A DNA stretch of 43,615 nt, taken from positions 1 to 43,615 of the forward strand of contig CALULY010000020.1 of assembly GCA_944321635.1 (NCBI GenBank). The letters are read 5' to 3'. Shown here in pieces: positions 15,159 to 23,883 of the stretch. The translations under genes and the position numbers were made by a program. The notes beneath the pieces are model-generated. The model was not told the DNA's origin and ran no database searches. It was given only the letters and a program-made list of their open reading frames with translations. The stretch comes from an uncultured Bacteroidaceae bacterium (GTDB taxonomy: Bacteria; Bacteroidota; Bacteroidia; Bacteroidales; Bacteroidaceae). Position 1 is the stretch's first letter. Every line of letters starts with the position of its first letter.

Positions 15159-16268
15159 ATGGCAGACAACAACACCTTGTTAGATAAACTCGACGGCCTC
15201 GTCTCACGCTTTGAGGAAGTCTCGACACTCATCACCGACCCGAGCGTCATTGCAGACCAGCGTCGCTATGTTAAGTTGACAAAGGAGTACAAGGAGCTTG
15301 GCGACATCGTGAAGGCACGGGCTGAGTATGTCAAATGCCTTGACGGATTGAGTGAAGCCCGCGAGCTTATGGCCGAGACCGACCCCGAGATGCGCGAGAT
15401 GGCAAGGGAAGAAGCCGCGCAATGCAGCACCCGCATCGCCCAGCTTGAAGAGGAAATAAAACTTATGCTCGTCCCCGCAGACCCGCAGGACGACCGCAAT
15501 GCCGTCTTGGAAATACGTGGCGGCACGGGAGGTGACGAGGCGGCAATCTTCGCCGGAGACCTTTTCAGGATGTACTCCAAATACTGCGAGAGCAAGGGAT
15601 GGAAGCTCTCCGTGTCGAGTTACACCGAAGGGGCGGCCGGGGGCTACAAGGAAATCATCTGTTCGGTGACTGGTGAAAAGGTCTATGGCACGCTCAAATA
15701 TGAGTCTGGCGTTCACCGCGTCCAGCGCGTCCCGGCCACCGAGACCCAAGGCCGTGTCCATACGTCCGCAGCGTCGGTAGCAGTGTTGCCCGAGGCAGAA
15801 CCATTCGACGTGGAAATCAACGAGGGCGAAATCAAATGGGACACCTTCCGCAGCGGCGGGGCAGGAGGACAAAACGTCAACAAGGTGGAGTCCGGCGTGC
15901 GTCTCCGCTACAACTGGCGCAATCCCAACACCGGTGTCGTCGAGGAGATACTGATTGAATGCACCGAGACCCGTGACCAACCCAAGAACAAGGAGAGGGC
16001 GCTGGCCAGATTGAGGACATTCATCTACGACAAGGAGCATCAAAAGTACATCGATGACATAGCCTCCAAGCGCAAGACAATGGTCTCGACGGGCGACCGC
16101 TCGGCGAAGATCCGCACCTACAACTATCCCCAAGGACGAATTACAGACCACCGCATAAACTACACAATCTACAACCTCGCCGCTTTCATGGATGGCAACA
16201 TCCATGATTGCATCGACCATCTCATCGTGGCGGAGAATGCAGAGAGGCTGAGGGAGAGTGAACTTTAA
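15159..16268 (+). CDS. prfA: Peptide chain release factor 1
   Basis: RF1 recognises UAA and UAG and triggers peptidyl-tRNA hydrolysis. The 369-residue product has the RF1-type anticodon-mimic PAT (in RVPATETQGRVHTSAAS) and the universal GGQ in SGGAGGQNVNKVESGVRL. Its GC content matches the surrounding housekeeping genes, not the two inserted blocks that flank it. The stop (16266-16268) is one base before the methyltransferase ATG at 16270, so the downstream defence genes are probably transcribed from the purM-prfA transcript. Confidence 0.96.
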   Translation: MADNNTLLDKLDGLVSRFEEVSTLITDPSVIADQRRYVKLTKEYKELGDIVKARAEYVKCLDGLSEARELMAETDPEMREMAREEAAQCSTRIAQLEEEIKLMLVPADPQDDRNAVLEIRGGTGGDEAAIFAGDLFRMYSKYCESKGWKLSVSSYTEGAAGGYKEIICSVTGEKVYGTLKYESGVHRVQRVPATETQGRVHTSAASVAVLPEAEPFDVEINEGEIKWDTFRSGGAGGQNVNKVESGVRLRYNWRNPNTGVVEEILIECTETRDQPKNKERALARLRTFIYDKEHQKYIDDIASKRKTMVSTGDRSAKIRTYNYPQGRITDHRINYTIYNLAAFMDGNIHDCIDHLIVAENAERLRESEL

Positions 16269-16269
16269 T

Positions 16270-17571
16270 ATGGCAACTACGCATACATTGATAAGTGGTG
16301 ACAGCCGCTTAATGAATAAGATACCAGGCAAGTCTGTGCATCTGATAGTGACTTCGCCGCCCTATTGGCAGCTGAAAGATTATGGGACAGATATGCAGAT
16401 AGGATTCCATGATAGCTATGAGGACTATATAAACAACCTGAACCTGGTATGGAACGAATGCCATCGCGTGTTGCATGACGGTTGTCGTCTGTGTATCAAT
16501 ATTGGTGACCAGTTTGCACGCTCTGTCTACTACGGACGTTACAAGGTAATTCCAATCCGCACTGAAATAATCAAATTCTGTGAATCTATTGGTATGGACT
16601 ATATGGGGGCTGTTATTTGGCAAAAGCAGACGACAATGAATACGACTGGTGGAGGCGCGGTCATGGGCAGTTTCCCTTATCCCCGTAATGGAATATTGAA
16701 GATTGATTACGAATTTATATTGTTGTTTAAAAAGCTCGGTAACGCCCCTAAGCCTACGCCTGAACAGAAAAGACTATCCGCCATGACGAGGCAGGAATGG
16801 AACACTTATTTCGCTTCACACTGGAATTTTGCAGGGGCGAAGCAAGATGGACATATTGCTGTTTTCCCAGAAGAGCTTCCAAAGCGTATCATAAAGATGT
16901 TCTCATTTATAGGTGAGACAGTATTGGATCCATTTATGGGGAGTGGAACTACAGCCTTGGCAGCCAAGAATCTCGGGCGTAATTCCATTGGATACGAGAT
17001 AAATCCATCCTTTGTTGCTTATTACAAGAATAAGTTGGGGACGGAACGGATAGATTTCGACAGTACAGTTTACTCCTTTGATAAAGACGTGATGCCATCG
17101 GACTCAGACTTACGTGAGGCTATTGGCAATCTGCCATATAGATTTATTGATCCCCACAGGATGGATAAGAAGGTTGATGTCAAGCAACTCCGTTTTGGTT
17201 CAGTCATTGATACTAATGATAGGGACCTAAGAGAGCAATATCATTCTGTAAAGGAAATAATAGATCCTGTAACTTTGGTATTAGATGGCGGATTGCGTAT
17301 TCGTCTTCTTGGCATAAAGACAGATCAGGATTCAGGAGCCGAAGCAATATCGTTCTTGTATCAAAAGGTAAAAGGACACAAGGTCTATCTCCGCTTTGAT
17401 GAGATTAAGTATGATGCTGCCGGTGATTTGCTGTGTTACCTCTATCTTGATAATAGGACTTTTGTTAATGCGCACCTTTTAAAAGCTGGATTAGCGAGAG
17501 TTGATGAAAGTGTCAAGTTTAAGTATATTGATAAATTCAGATCTTTAAGCCATGGGAAAAGAATGGACTAG
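16270..17571 (+). CDS. Beta-class DNA methyltransferase with C-terminal SNase-like domain
   Basis: The 433-residue product has catalytic motif IV TSPPYW (residues 28-33) before the SAM-binding motif I DPFMGSGTT (220-228), followed by GRNSIGYEINPSF. This order defines the beta class, and TSPPYW is typical of N4-cytosine enzymes such as M.MjaI, though N6-adenine is not excluded. Residues about 325-425 look like a staphylococcal-nuclease fold: TLVLDGGLRIRLLGIKT, then DLLCYLYLDNRTFVNAHLLK and AGLARVD. R345 matches the first catalytic arginine, but the metal-binding aspartate, the glutamate and the second arginine are replaced, so it is probably a non-catalytic DNA-binding or target-recognition module. 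The upstream GTG at 16258 overlaps prfA and is not preferred. It overlaps the nuclease gene by 20 bases and is AT-rich. Confidence 0.85.
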   Translation: MATTHTLISGDSRLMNKIPGKSVHLIVTSPPYWQLKDYGTDMQIGFHDSYEDYINNLNLVWNECHRVLHDGCRLCINIGDQFARSVYYGRYKVIPIRTEIIKFCESIGMDYMGAVIWQKQTTMNTTGGGAVMGSFPYPRNGILKIDYEFILLFKKLGNAPKPTPEQKRLSAMTRQEWNTYFASHWNFAGAKQDGHIAVFPEELPKRIIKMFSFIGETVLDPFMGSGTTALAAKNLGRNSIGYEINPSFVAYYKNKLGTERIDFDSTVYSFDKDVMPSDSDLREAIGNLPYRFIDPHRMDKKVDVKQLRFGSVIDTNDRDLREQYHSVKEIIDPVTLVLDGGLRIRLLGIKTDQDSGAEAISFLYQKVKGHKVYLRFDEIKYDAAGDLLCYLYLDNRTFVNAHLLKAGLARVDESVKFKYIDKFRSLSHGKRMD

Positions 17572-18268
17572 CGGACAAGAAGGATATAACTCCCGCTACA
17601 AGCGTGAGACGTTGCTCAATTATGCAATGAATCGATGGGGCATGAACAAAGCCCATAGCGTCGGGGCAACATCTGAATTGATACGTGAGTGCTCACCTGA
17701 TGATTATCAATCATGGGTAGATTATTATTTTAACAATGCCGTGCAAAAGAAGAAAGGTGGGCAACCAGTTACACGCGAATATTTGCACCATTTGGGTGAG
17801 GAACTATATTTGAAGATTTCCGAAAATGTAAGCAGCGAGCTTGACAGCATTACAGAGGAAGAATGCATCGATTATGTCTACAATCTTGTAATTAATAGGA
17901 CATATGAGGGGTATGTCACAGAAATCAGGACAATCTACGGACAGCTATCTAAGGCTTTGGGATGCGAGGTACTGCCAGCCCCGGATGAGTGGGACAGAGG
18001 ATTATGTGTTGACTTTTACATCAAAGTGAGTGAGTCGTCGTACGTGGGTATACAGATAAAACCAGTATCGATGAGAAGCCAGACATCATTTATGCATCGA
18101 TGGGAAGAACAAAACAGAGATGCCCACGAGAAATTTACAAAACAATATGGAGGAAAAGTGTTTTTTGTCTTTTCAAAGAAAAATGCTCAAGGAAAAAAGC
18201 AGATAGACAACATAGAGGTAATTGAAGAGATTAGGAAAGAAATAGAGAGATTGAACAGTCAACTTTAA
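17552..18268 (+). CDS. MjaI-family type II restriction endonuclease
   Basis: The 238-residue product fits the MjaI restriction-endonuclease family, whose founder cuts CTAG. Supporting features are the N-terminal NRWGMNKAHSVGATSELIRE, a middle INRTYEGYVTEIRTI helix, and a PD-(D/E)XK-type core in which WDRGLCVDFYI (D154) is followed by GIQIKP (Q168-x-K170), the family's QIKP signature. It starts inside the methyltransferase gene (20-base overlap), the usual arrangement for coupled modification-restriction pairs, and ends 12 bases before pyrF. The region is clearly AT-richer than pyrF and prfA, indicating transfer. Target site CTAG is an inference from the family only. Confidence 0.78.
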   Translation: MGKEWTSGQEGYNSRYKRETLLNYAMNRWGMNKAHSVGATSELIRECSPDDYQSWVDYYFNNAVQKKKGGQPVTREYLHHLGEELYLKISENVSSELDSITEEECIDYVYNLVINRTYEGYVTEIRTIYGQLSKALGCEVLPAPDEWDRGLCVDFYIKVSESSYVGIQIKPVSMRSQTSFMHRWEEQNRDAHEKFTKQYGGKVFFVFSKKNAQGKKQIDNIEVIEEIRKEIERLNSQL

Positions 18269-18280
18269 AACCACAACCCC

Positions 18281-19111
18281 ATGAACAAGCAGCAACTCAC
18301 CGAAAACATCAAGAGGAAGAAGACATTCCTCTGCGTAGGGTTGGACACCGACCTGAAGAAGATACCGGAACACCTCCTGAAGGAGGAAGACCCGATGTTC
18401 GCTTTCAACAAGGCAATCATCGATGCCACGGCGGACTATTGCATCGCCTACAAGCCAAACCTCGCATTCTATGAGAGCGCGGGGTTGCAAGGTTGGCAGG
18501 CTTTTGAAAAGACAGTCCGTTACATCCGCGAAGACTATCCGGACCAGTTCATCATTGCGGACGCGAAGAGGGGCGACATCGGTAACACCTCCATGATGTA
18601 TGCCCGCACGTTTTTCGAGGAACTCGACGTTGATGCAGTCACCGTCGCGCCTTATATGGGCGAAGACAGCGTGACCCCGTTCCTCGGCTATCAGGACAAG
18701 TGGGTGATACTCCTCGCCCTCACGTCCAACAAGGGTTCAAACGACTTCCAGTTGGTCAAGGACGAGCAGGGCGAAATGCTCTTTGAAAAAGTCCTCCGCA
18801 CCTCACGCCGCTGGGCAGATGACAGCAACATGATGTACGTCGTCGGTGCGACGCAAGGCAAGATGTTCACCGAGATCAGGAAAATCGTCCCAGACCACTT
18901 CCTCCTCGTCCCCGGCATCGGGGCGCAGGGCGGTTCGCTCAGTGAGGTGTGCATCTATGGCATCAACAAGTCATGCGGGCTCATCGTCAATTCGTCGCGT
19001 GCGATCATCTATGCAGACAAGACGGAGAACTTCGCGCAAGCTGCGAAGGAAGAGGCGCGCCGCGTACAAAGCGAGATGGCGGCCGAACTCGCCAAGGCTG
19101 GCATCGTGTGA
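18281..19111 (+). CDS. pyrF: Orotidine-5'-phosphate decarboxylase, type 2
   Basis: PyrF decarboxylates OMP to UMP, the last step of de novo pyrimidine synthesis. The 276-residue length, [17 protein letters not shown] at the N-terminus, YKPNLAFYE and the catalytic [11 protein letters not shown] (residues about 91-101) mark the type 2 (PyrF-long) family; [13 protein letters not shown] and [11 protein letters not shown] form the phosphate-binding end. It is the last gene of the purM-prfA-pyrF string, and a strong terminator follows at 19141. Confidence 0.96.
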   Translation: MNKQQLTENIKRKKTFLCVGLDTDLKKIPEHLLKEEDPMFAFNKAIIDATADYCIAYKPNLAFYESAGLQGWQAFEKTVRYIREDYPDQFIIADAKRGDIGNTSMMYARTFFEELDVDAVTVAPYMGEDSVTPFLGYQDKWVILLALTSNKGSNDFQLVKDEQGEMLFEKVLRTSRRWADDSNMMYVVGATQGKMFTEIRKIVPDHFLLVPGIGAQGGSLSEVCIYGINKSCGLIVNSSRAIIYADKTENFAQAAKEEARRVQSEMAAELAKAGIV

Positions 19112-19140
19112 TTTCGCCTGCTCCAGGCAAGACAATGTTA

Positions 19141-19187
19141 AGAGCCGCCCCCTCACGACCTGCAACAAGGTGTGAGGGGGCGGCTCT
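19141..19187. terminator. Strong bidirectional terminator between pyrF and the dehydrogenase
   Basis: AGAGCCGCCCCCTCAC (19141-19156) pairs perfectly with GTGAGGGGGCGGCTCT (19172-19187), a 16-base stem with a 15-base loop. It separates the convergent genes ending at 19111 and 19230. Confidence 0.85.
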
Positions 19188-19229
19188 ATTCCTATATTAT
19201 ATGTCAGACGGCCGTGCCTTCCACGCCGC

Positions 19230-20273
19230 TCATTCAGTTTTGGGAGTGATGGCGACCTTTATCACCCCGTCGAGGCGGTTCTCAAAGACGCGGTAGGCCT
19301 CATCAATCCTGTCCAGCGGGAAACGGTGCGTGATCAACGGCGTGGTGTCGATGCTCCCGCTTGCGATGAGGCTGAGGATCTCGTCGCAGTCACAGCCGTC
19401 CACCCCGCCCGTCTTGAATGTTAGGTTCTTGCCGTACATCTCTGGCAAAGGCAGGATTTGCGGGCGGTCATACATTGCCACAATCGTGACAATCGCATTA
19501 GGCCGCGCGGCTTGCCATGCCGTCGCGAAAGTGTCCTCACCTCCGGCCGCCTCGATCACCACGTCCGCGCCGCCATGGTCGCTGTGTGCGGTGACAAAGG
19601 CAAGGCATTCCTCCGGTCCGGTCACAAGCACGTCGGGGTAGTGCTCAGTGACGAAGCGGCGGCGTTCCTCCGATTTCTCGCAGACGATGATGCGCCGTGG
19701 GCGTTTCAACATGGCACATAGCAAGGTGCACACACCCGTCGGGCCTGCACCGATGATTAGCACGGTGTCGTCGCTGCTTATTTCCGAAATCCGCGCCGCC
19801 CAGAATCCCGTCGCCAAGATGTCCCCGACAAACAAAGCCTGCTCGTCGCTCACCCCGTCCGGGATTGGGCTCAGCCCTTGGTCGGCGTGCGGCACGCGCA
19901 CCATCTCGGCTTGCCCGCCGTCGATGCGGCACCCCAACGCCCAGCCCCCGTCAGGGTCGGTGCAGTTGTTGACATATCCGTGCCGGCAGAAGTAACATTC
20001 GCCGCAAAACGTCTCGACATTGACCGCTACCCTGTCACCTGGCTTCACTTTGTTGACGGCGCTGCCGACGGATTCCACTATGCCTACCATCTCATGTCCG
20101 ACAGTCACGCCAGGCACGGCGCGTGGCACGCTGCCATGTTTGATATGCAGGTCGCTGGTGCATACGCTGCCGAGCGTCACCCGCACTATGGCGTCGCGCG
20201 GGTCAAGCAACTGTGGCGCAGGCTTCTCGACGAATCCGAAGCGTCCGCGTTCCATGTAGGTGTAGGTAAGCAT
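19230..20273 (-). CDS. Zinc-dependent alcohol dehydrogenase (medium-chain)
   Basis: The 347-residue product is a medium-chain zinc dehydrogenase. Catalytic-zinc ligands are C38 (in SVCTSDLH) and H60-E61 (GHEMVG). The structural zinc site is complete: C90, C93, C96 and C104 in ETFCGECYFCRHGYVNNC. The Rossmann motif is VLIIGAGPTGVCTLL. Among the families I know, it most resembles secondary-alcohol/isopropanol or threonine-type dehydrogenases; the substrate is uncertain. The start at 20273 is chosen by homology; the frame continues to 20513 but that extension lacks dehydrogenase features. It stands alone, with no obvious operon partner. A TATATTTA at 20324-20317 is a near-match to a -7 box. Confidence 0.9.
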   Translation of the reverse strand: MLTYTYMERGRFGFVEKPAPQLLDPRDAIVRVTLGSVCTSDLHIKHGSVPRAVPGVTVGHEMVGIVESVGSAVNKVKPGDRVAVNVETFCGECYFCRHGYVNNCTDPDGGWALGCRIDGGQAEMVRVPHADQGLSPIPDGVSDEQALFVGDILATGFWAARISEISSDDTVLIIGAGPTGVCTLLCAMLKRPRRIIVCEKSEERRRFVTEHYPDVLVTGPEECLAFVTAHSDHGGADVVIEAAGGEDTFATAWQAARPNAIVTIVAMYDRPQILPLPEMYGKNLTFKTGGVDGCDCDEILSLIASGSIDTTPLITHRFPLDRIDEAYRVFENRLDGVIKVAITPKTE

Positions 20274-20394
20274 GATTGTTTCCTCCTGTCTGATGTGTCC
20301 TTTGTTTTGTGTGGCGTAAATATAGGAATAATATGTCTTGACCCTCCACGCTGCTGCGTCTTTCTGAAAGTGTGCGGCATAGCCTGTAAACTTT

Positions 20395-20478
20395 GTTTTT
20401 AGGCTAAAAACATATAGACTCACCTTAAGTCTATATGTTTTTACCTTGAGTTTATATAAACTTAGGTTTAAAACAGAC
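20395..20478. promoter_or_regulatory. Overlapping alternative hairpins in a divergent intergenic region
   Basis: Three inverted repeats overlap in the 380-base gap between the dehydrogenase and the TolB-like gene. GTTTTTAG-G-CTAAAAAC spans 20395-20411. AAAAACATATAGACT (20406-20420) pairs perfectly with AGTCTATATGTTTTT (20428-20442). AGTTTATATAAACT and its flanks around 20449-20466 form a third dyad. The first two share bases 20406-20411, so they cannot form at once. No gene is visible in the gap. Confidence 0.55.
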
Positions 20479-20653
20479 TTTTTGTCCGCCCTCCGTGGCT
20501 TTTCGGCAGACATCGTGGCTGTGGCGCGGTGATTTACTTATAAATCATACGAATACGCCCATAATTTCTTACTATTATGTTAATTTTATGTTAAAAATAT
20601 CAAAAAACGGAGTATTATAAAAAACAATTCCTTTGCAATGTTGATTAATCCTA

Positions 20654-21648
20654 ATGAAAATGCAAAGATTCAGGACGATTGTGTTGATGGCGGCGTTGGC
20701 CGTTGTCGGTGGATTTGGTCTGGCAAGTGGCCAGCAGGTTGATTATTCTGTTGTCTCGGTGCCTGAGGAATCGGGAATCGAATTCATGCAAGTGACAACA
20801 CCAAGTGATTATCTCTGTATGCCGATCGTGCAGAGGAGCGGCAACGGGATTTCCTGGTTTTCCAACCGCATCATTGACACGTCACCTGACGGATTAAGCT
20901 TGGCTTTCCTTTCGGCACGAAACAACACCACAAACATTTTTGTCAAGGACCTCAGTAAGCAGGGGAGCAGTGTGCAGCGTACGAACAGGTCGGCAATCAT
21001 TGACTTCTCTTATTCGTTGGATGGCAAGTACATCTGTTTCTCAGAGTCGCGCGGTGGGACAAACCAGGTGTTCCAGACATCAGCTGTTAGTGGATATGTC
21101 TGCCGTCAGATAACGTCGGGCGCAATGGACTATTCCCCGGTTTATTCGTCGGACATGAAGAACATCTTCTTTGCGCGCCAGGAGACGCAGGGGGTGAGTA
21201 TCTGGAGTTACAATGTGGAAAACAACTTTTTGTCAACGTTCACGAGCGGGCTCAACCCTTGCCCTTTGCGTGACGAGGAGGCATATATCTGTGTCCGCAC
21301 CAATGCTAACGGCAAAAGTGAGATATGGAAAGTGGATTATGAGAGCGGCATTGAGGAATGCATCGTTTCCGATCCGGCACGCAGCTTCACTACCCCGGTC
21401 GTCTCGCCTAATAAGGATTGGATATTGTTTGTCGCGAAAGCACCATTGTCGCCCCGGGTGTGACGTACAAGAACACGGACATTTACGTGGCGCGTATCGA
21501 CGGCACGCAGTTTACGCAGTTGACTTACCACGCTGCTGACGACCTCAGCCCGGTATGGAGCAGGGACGGGCGTTACATATACTTCGTTTCCCAGCGTGGC
21601 AATGCTGCCGCGACGGCTAATGTATGGAGAATGACGTTTAATTACTAA
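20654..21648 (+). pseudogene. TolB-like beta-propeller (PD40) protein, frameshifted
   Basis: The first frame (20654-21463) encodes a signal peptide (MKMQRFRTIVLMAALAVVGG) and WD40/PD40-like propeller blades such as IIDTSPDGLSLAFLSARNN, SYSLDGKYICFSESRGG and YSSDMKNIFFARQE. It then ends in the unrelated tail APLSPRV. The next frame continues the domain from about 21440 with TYKNTDIYVARIDGTQFTQL and SPVWSRDGRYIYFVSQRGN to a stop at 21648. Adding one A to the AAA at 21437-21439 restores FVAK-STIVAPGVTYKNT and joins the two halves. The family is periplasmic; role unknown. A barrel gene follows after 24 bases and is probably co-transcribed. Sequencing error, true inactivation or programmed slippage cannot be separated here. 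Confidence 0.8.
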
Positions 21649-21672
21649 TCACTTATTATAAACCAACAAGAC

Positions 21673-22413
21673 ATGAAAACATTTAGACTTTTGGCGATTA
21701 CCGGTTTGATGGCTTTCGCTGGCACTGCCTCGGCGCAATTCGTTAACTCAGGCTCAAATGCCACGACCACGACACCGCAGACGAAAACCGGTTCCAGGAT
21801 GATCAAGGACACGCGTGATTACAACCGCTTCGAGTTTGGTTACTTGCCGTCGGCAATGTCATTTGACTATGACGACGCTCCAGATGACGAGAAGTTCAAA
21901 GGTTTTGAAGTTGGCTACATCCACGGCTTCAACCTTACAAAGAAGTTGCCTTTGTTCTTGGAGTTGGGAGGTCAGATCCAGTACAGATCATACAAGGACT
22001 CTTGGAGTGGCGAGATATATTATGAAGGCTATTATTTTGATACTGATATAACTTACAAAGAGAAATTATTGTCAATAAACATCCCGGTCAACTTGACATA
22101 CCGTCTCAACATCAACAAGGATTTTGCAATCTCCCCGTTCTTCGGGTTTGATTTCAGAATAAATGTAATTGGAAAGAGACCTATTACGGTTGAAGTTGAA
22201 GGCGAATCGGCAGACGAGGATTATAATCTGTTTGATGAAGACGACATGGGTAAGGATAACACTTGGAAACGCTTCCAGGCAGGCTGGCACATCGGCGTGA
22301 ACCTTGATTGGAAGGCGTTGCACGTCGGCGTGGCATACGGGACGGACATGAACGAGATTGCGGAAAAAACCAAGTTTAAGACTACTACCGTGGCTCTGGG
22401 CTTCAACTTCTGA
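21673..22413 (+). CDS. Outer-membrane beta-barrel protein
   Basis: The 246-residue product starts with a signal peptide (MKTFRLLAITGLMAFAGTASAQ), has a Thr/Ser-rich linker, and then alternating amphipathic strands ending in TTTVALGFNF with a terminal phenylalanine. Strand signatures such as FKGFEVGYIHGFNLTK, LPLFLELGGQIQYRSY and NIPVNLTYRLNINKDFAISP resemble the PorT/OmpW-like eight-strand barrels of Bacteroidota. An acidic loop (GESADEDYNLFDEDDMGKD) probably faces outward. It lies 24 bases after the frameshifted propeller gene, and a good terminator follows at 22468. Confidence 0.85.
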   Translation: MKTFRLLAITGLMAFAGTASAQFVNSGSNATTTTPQTKTGSRMIKDTRDYNRFEFGYLPSAMSFDYDDAPDDEKFKGFEVGYIHGFNLTKKLPLFLELGGQIQYRSYKDSWSGEIYYEGYYFDTDITYKEKLLSINIPVNLTYRLNINKDFAISPFFGFDFRINVIGKRPITVEVEGESADEDYNLFDEDDMGKDNTWKRFQAGWHIGVNLDWKALHVGVAYGTDMNEIAEKTKFKTTTVALGFNF

Positions 22414-22467
22414 GCCGCTGTGTAGGGAGCAAGCGGAGGCTTGTTTCATAACATTTATTTTGTCCTT

Positions 22468-22499
22468 GTGGGGCGCGGTCATCCGCGTCCCACTTTTTT
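22468..22499 (+). terminator. Terminator after the outer-membrane barrel gene
   Basis: GTGGGGCGCGG and CCGCGTCCCAC form a stem around the loop TCAT, followed by six T. The same T run supplies the -33 TTTG of the next promoter. Confidence 0.8.
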
Positions 22500-22525
22500 G
22501 CATATTGATTAAAATGATATTTTTG
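22497..22525 (+). promoter_or_regulatory. Promoter of the TIGR04076-like gene
   Basis: TTTG at 22497-22500, 17 bases, then TATTTTTG at 22518-22525: both parts of the Bacteroidota consensus. The ATG follows 17 bases later. Confidence 0.65.
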
Positions 22526-22542
22526 CCTCAAATCATTCAATC

Positions 22543-22863
22543 ATGGATTCGACAGGGAGCAAATGCAAGATCCGCATCACCGTCATGCGCCGCACCACCT
22601 ACCCGGACTTGATGGCAAGATATGAGAACCCAATCGAGCACGCTTGTGATGTCGAGGTGGGGCAAGTGTTTTACACGGACGGCGAGGTCTGTCCCGAGGG
22701 ATTGTGCGACAGTGCGTGGGAGACGATGCGACCATTCGTCGCCGAGTTGGCACGGGGCGGCGGCAACTTCTATGACGGGTGGATGAAGGATCCCCGCTCG
22801 GCGATGATCTCGTGCAATGACGGCTTCCGTCCGGTGAGTTTTCTCATCGAGGTGGTCGAATGA
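22543..22863 (+). CDS. TIGR04076-family protein
   Basis: The 106-residue product matches the small TIGR04076 family: CKIRITVMRRTTYPDLMARY at the start, CDVEVGQVFYTDGEVCPEGLC, a WMKDP motif in NFYDGWMKDPRSAMISC, and NDGFRPVSFLIE at the end. The conserved cysteines (C34, the PEGLC cysteine and the MISC cysteine) suggest a metal or redox site, but the biochemical function of the family is not known to me. It has its own promoter (22497-22525) and is followed 128 bases later by a flavin-reductase gene. Confidence 0.8.
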   Translation: MDSTGSKCKIRITVMRRTTYPDLMARYENPIEHACDVEVGQVFYTDGEVCPEGLCDSAWETMRPFVAELARGGGNFYDGWMKDPRSAMISCNDGFRPVSFLIEVVE

Positions 22864-22991
22864 GGCGCGCCGCCAGTGAGATTGGCACAAACATCCGTAA
22901 CGGAGGTACTCCGTGCTGCCAGCAATGCAAATAGCTTTGCCATCACAATCCGTGTCCGCGACGGGCTCGGTACAAGTAAAATACAACAGAC

Positions 22992-23552
22992 ATGAGAAAG
23001 AATTTTGGAGCAAGGCCCCTCAGCTATCCACAGCCGGTGCTGATAATAGCGGCCTACGGCGAGGACGGCACGCCCAACGCCATGAACGCGGCGTGGGGAG
23101 GCATCAGCGAGGAGAACGAGATCAGCATCTGCCTCAGCGCAGGGCACAAGACAGTCAAAGACATCTTGTCGCGGCGGGCTTTCACCGTGAGCATGGGGGA
23201 GGCGGGGCAGGTCGTCGCGTGCGACTATGTTGGCATCGTCTCGGGCAATCATGTCGCCGACAAGTTCGCAAGGACGGGCTGGCACGCCGTGCGCTCAGCC
23301 TTCGTGGACGCACCTCTCATTGAAGAACTCTCAGTCGCGCTGGAGTGCCGTCTGAAGGACTACAATCCTGAGACGTGCATCATGCGCGGTGAGATAGTCA
23401 ATGTCAGCGTCGATGAGCGCGTGGTTGACGCCGAGGGACGGGTGGACGCCGCACGTGTCGGTGCGATAAGCTTCGATCCGTTCAACAACAACTACCTTAA
23501 GATAGGGGAGTGCGTCGGAAAGGCATTCTCCATCGGGCGGCAACTCAAGTAG
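22992..23552 (+). CDS. Flavin reductase family protein
   Basis: The 186-residue product has the split-barrel FMN-binding fold of flavin reductase-like proteins. Signatures are PQPVLIIAAYGEDGTPNAMN, AAWGGISEENEISICLSAGH, the K-T-V-K-D-I helix, and ITVSMGE-type FTVSMGEAGQVVACDYVGIV. GNHVADKFARTGWH precedes a typical ALECRLKDY strand. It probably reduces or binds free FMN for a partner oxidoreductase; the partner is not identified. It may share a transcript with the upstream TIGR04076 gene. Confidence 0.9.
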   Translation: MRKNFGARPLSYPQPVLIIAAYGEDGTPNAMNAAWGGISEENEISICLSAGHKTVKDILSRRAFTVSMGEAGQVVACDYVGIVSGNHVADKFARTGWHAVRSAFVDAPLIEELSVALECRLKDYNPETCIMRGEIVNVSVDERVVDAEGRVDAARVGAISFDPFNNNYLKIGECVGKAFSIGRQLK

Positions 23553-23583
23553 GGCAGCCACCCGTCATGGCTTCCATGCGCCG

Positions 23584-23639
23584 GGACACGCGTGTCCTGG
23601 TCGCCTTACTTCGTCTCCCACTGACAACGTGAGTGGGAG
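23584..23639. other. Two GC-rich dyads after the flavin-reductase gene
   Basis: GGACACGCGTGTCC (23584-23597) is a perfect 14-base palindrome, and CTCCCACT (23615-23622) pairs with AGTGGGAG (23632-23639). Neither has a T run. They are the only structure I see in the 330-base gap 23553-23883 apart from the ferredoxin promoter. Confidence 0.45.
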
Positions 23640-23829
23640 TCCGGCATCCAGCTTGCATGGATTGGAGCGGCGTGATGGGGGACAAAACTGAAGATGTCTG
23701 ACGCAATCCTGTTTTTTCCTGCCGCAATCTGCCAGCTACCCCTTGGATTGCACACGTTGCATATATTTAGACGAGGTACAAATAGCGACATTTGGGCGGC
23801 GTGCGCGGCACGTCGTATCCGAAAATGGC

Positions 23830-23837
23830 TATATTTG
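23830..23837 (+). promoter_or_regulatory. -7 box of the ferredoxin gene
   Basis: TATATTTG, 46 bases before the ATG, followed by an A-rich leader typical of strongly translated Bacteroidota genes. No clear -33 element. Confidence 0.5.
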
Positions 23838-23883
23838 CCGTGCAAAACAATTCATTCAAACATCAATTTAAACAAAACAAACT

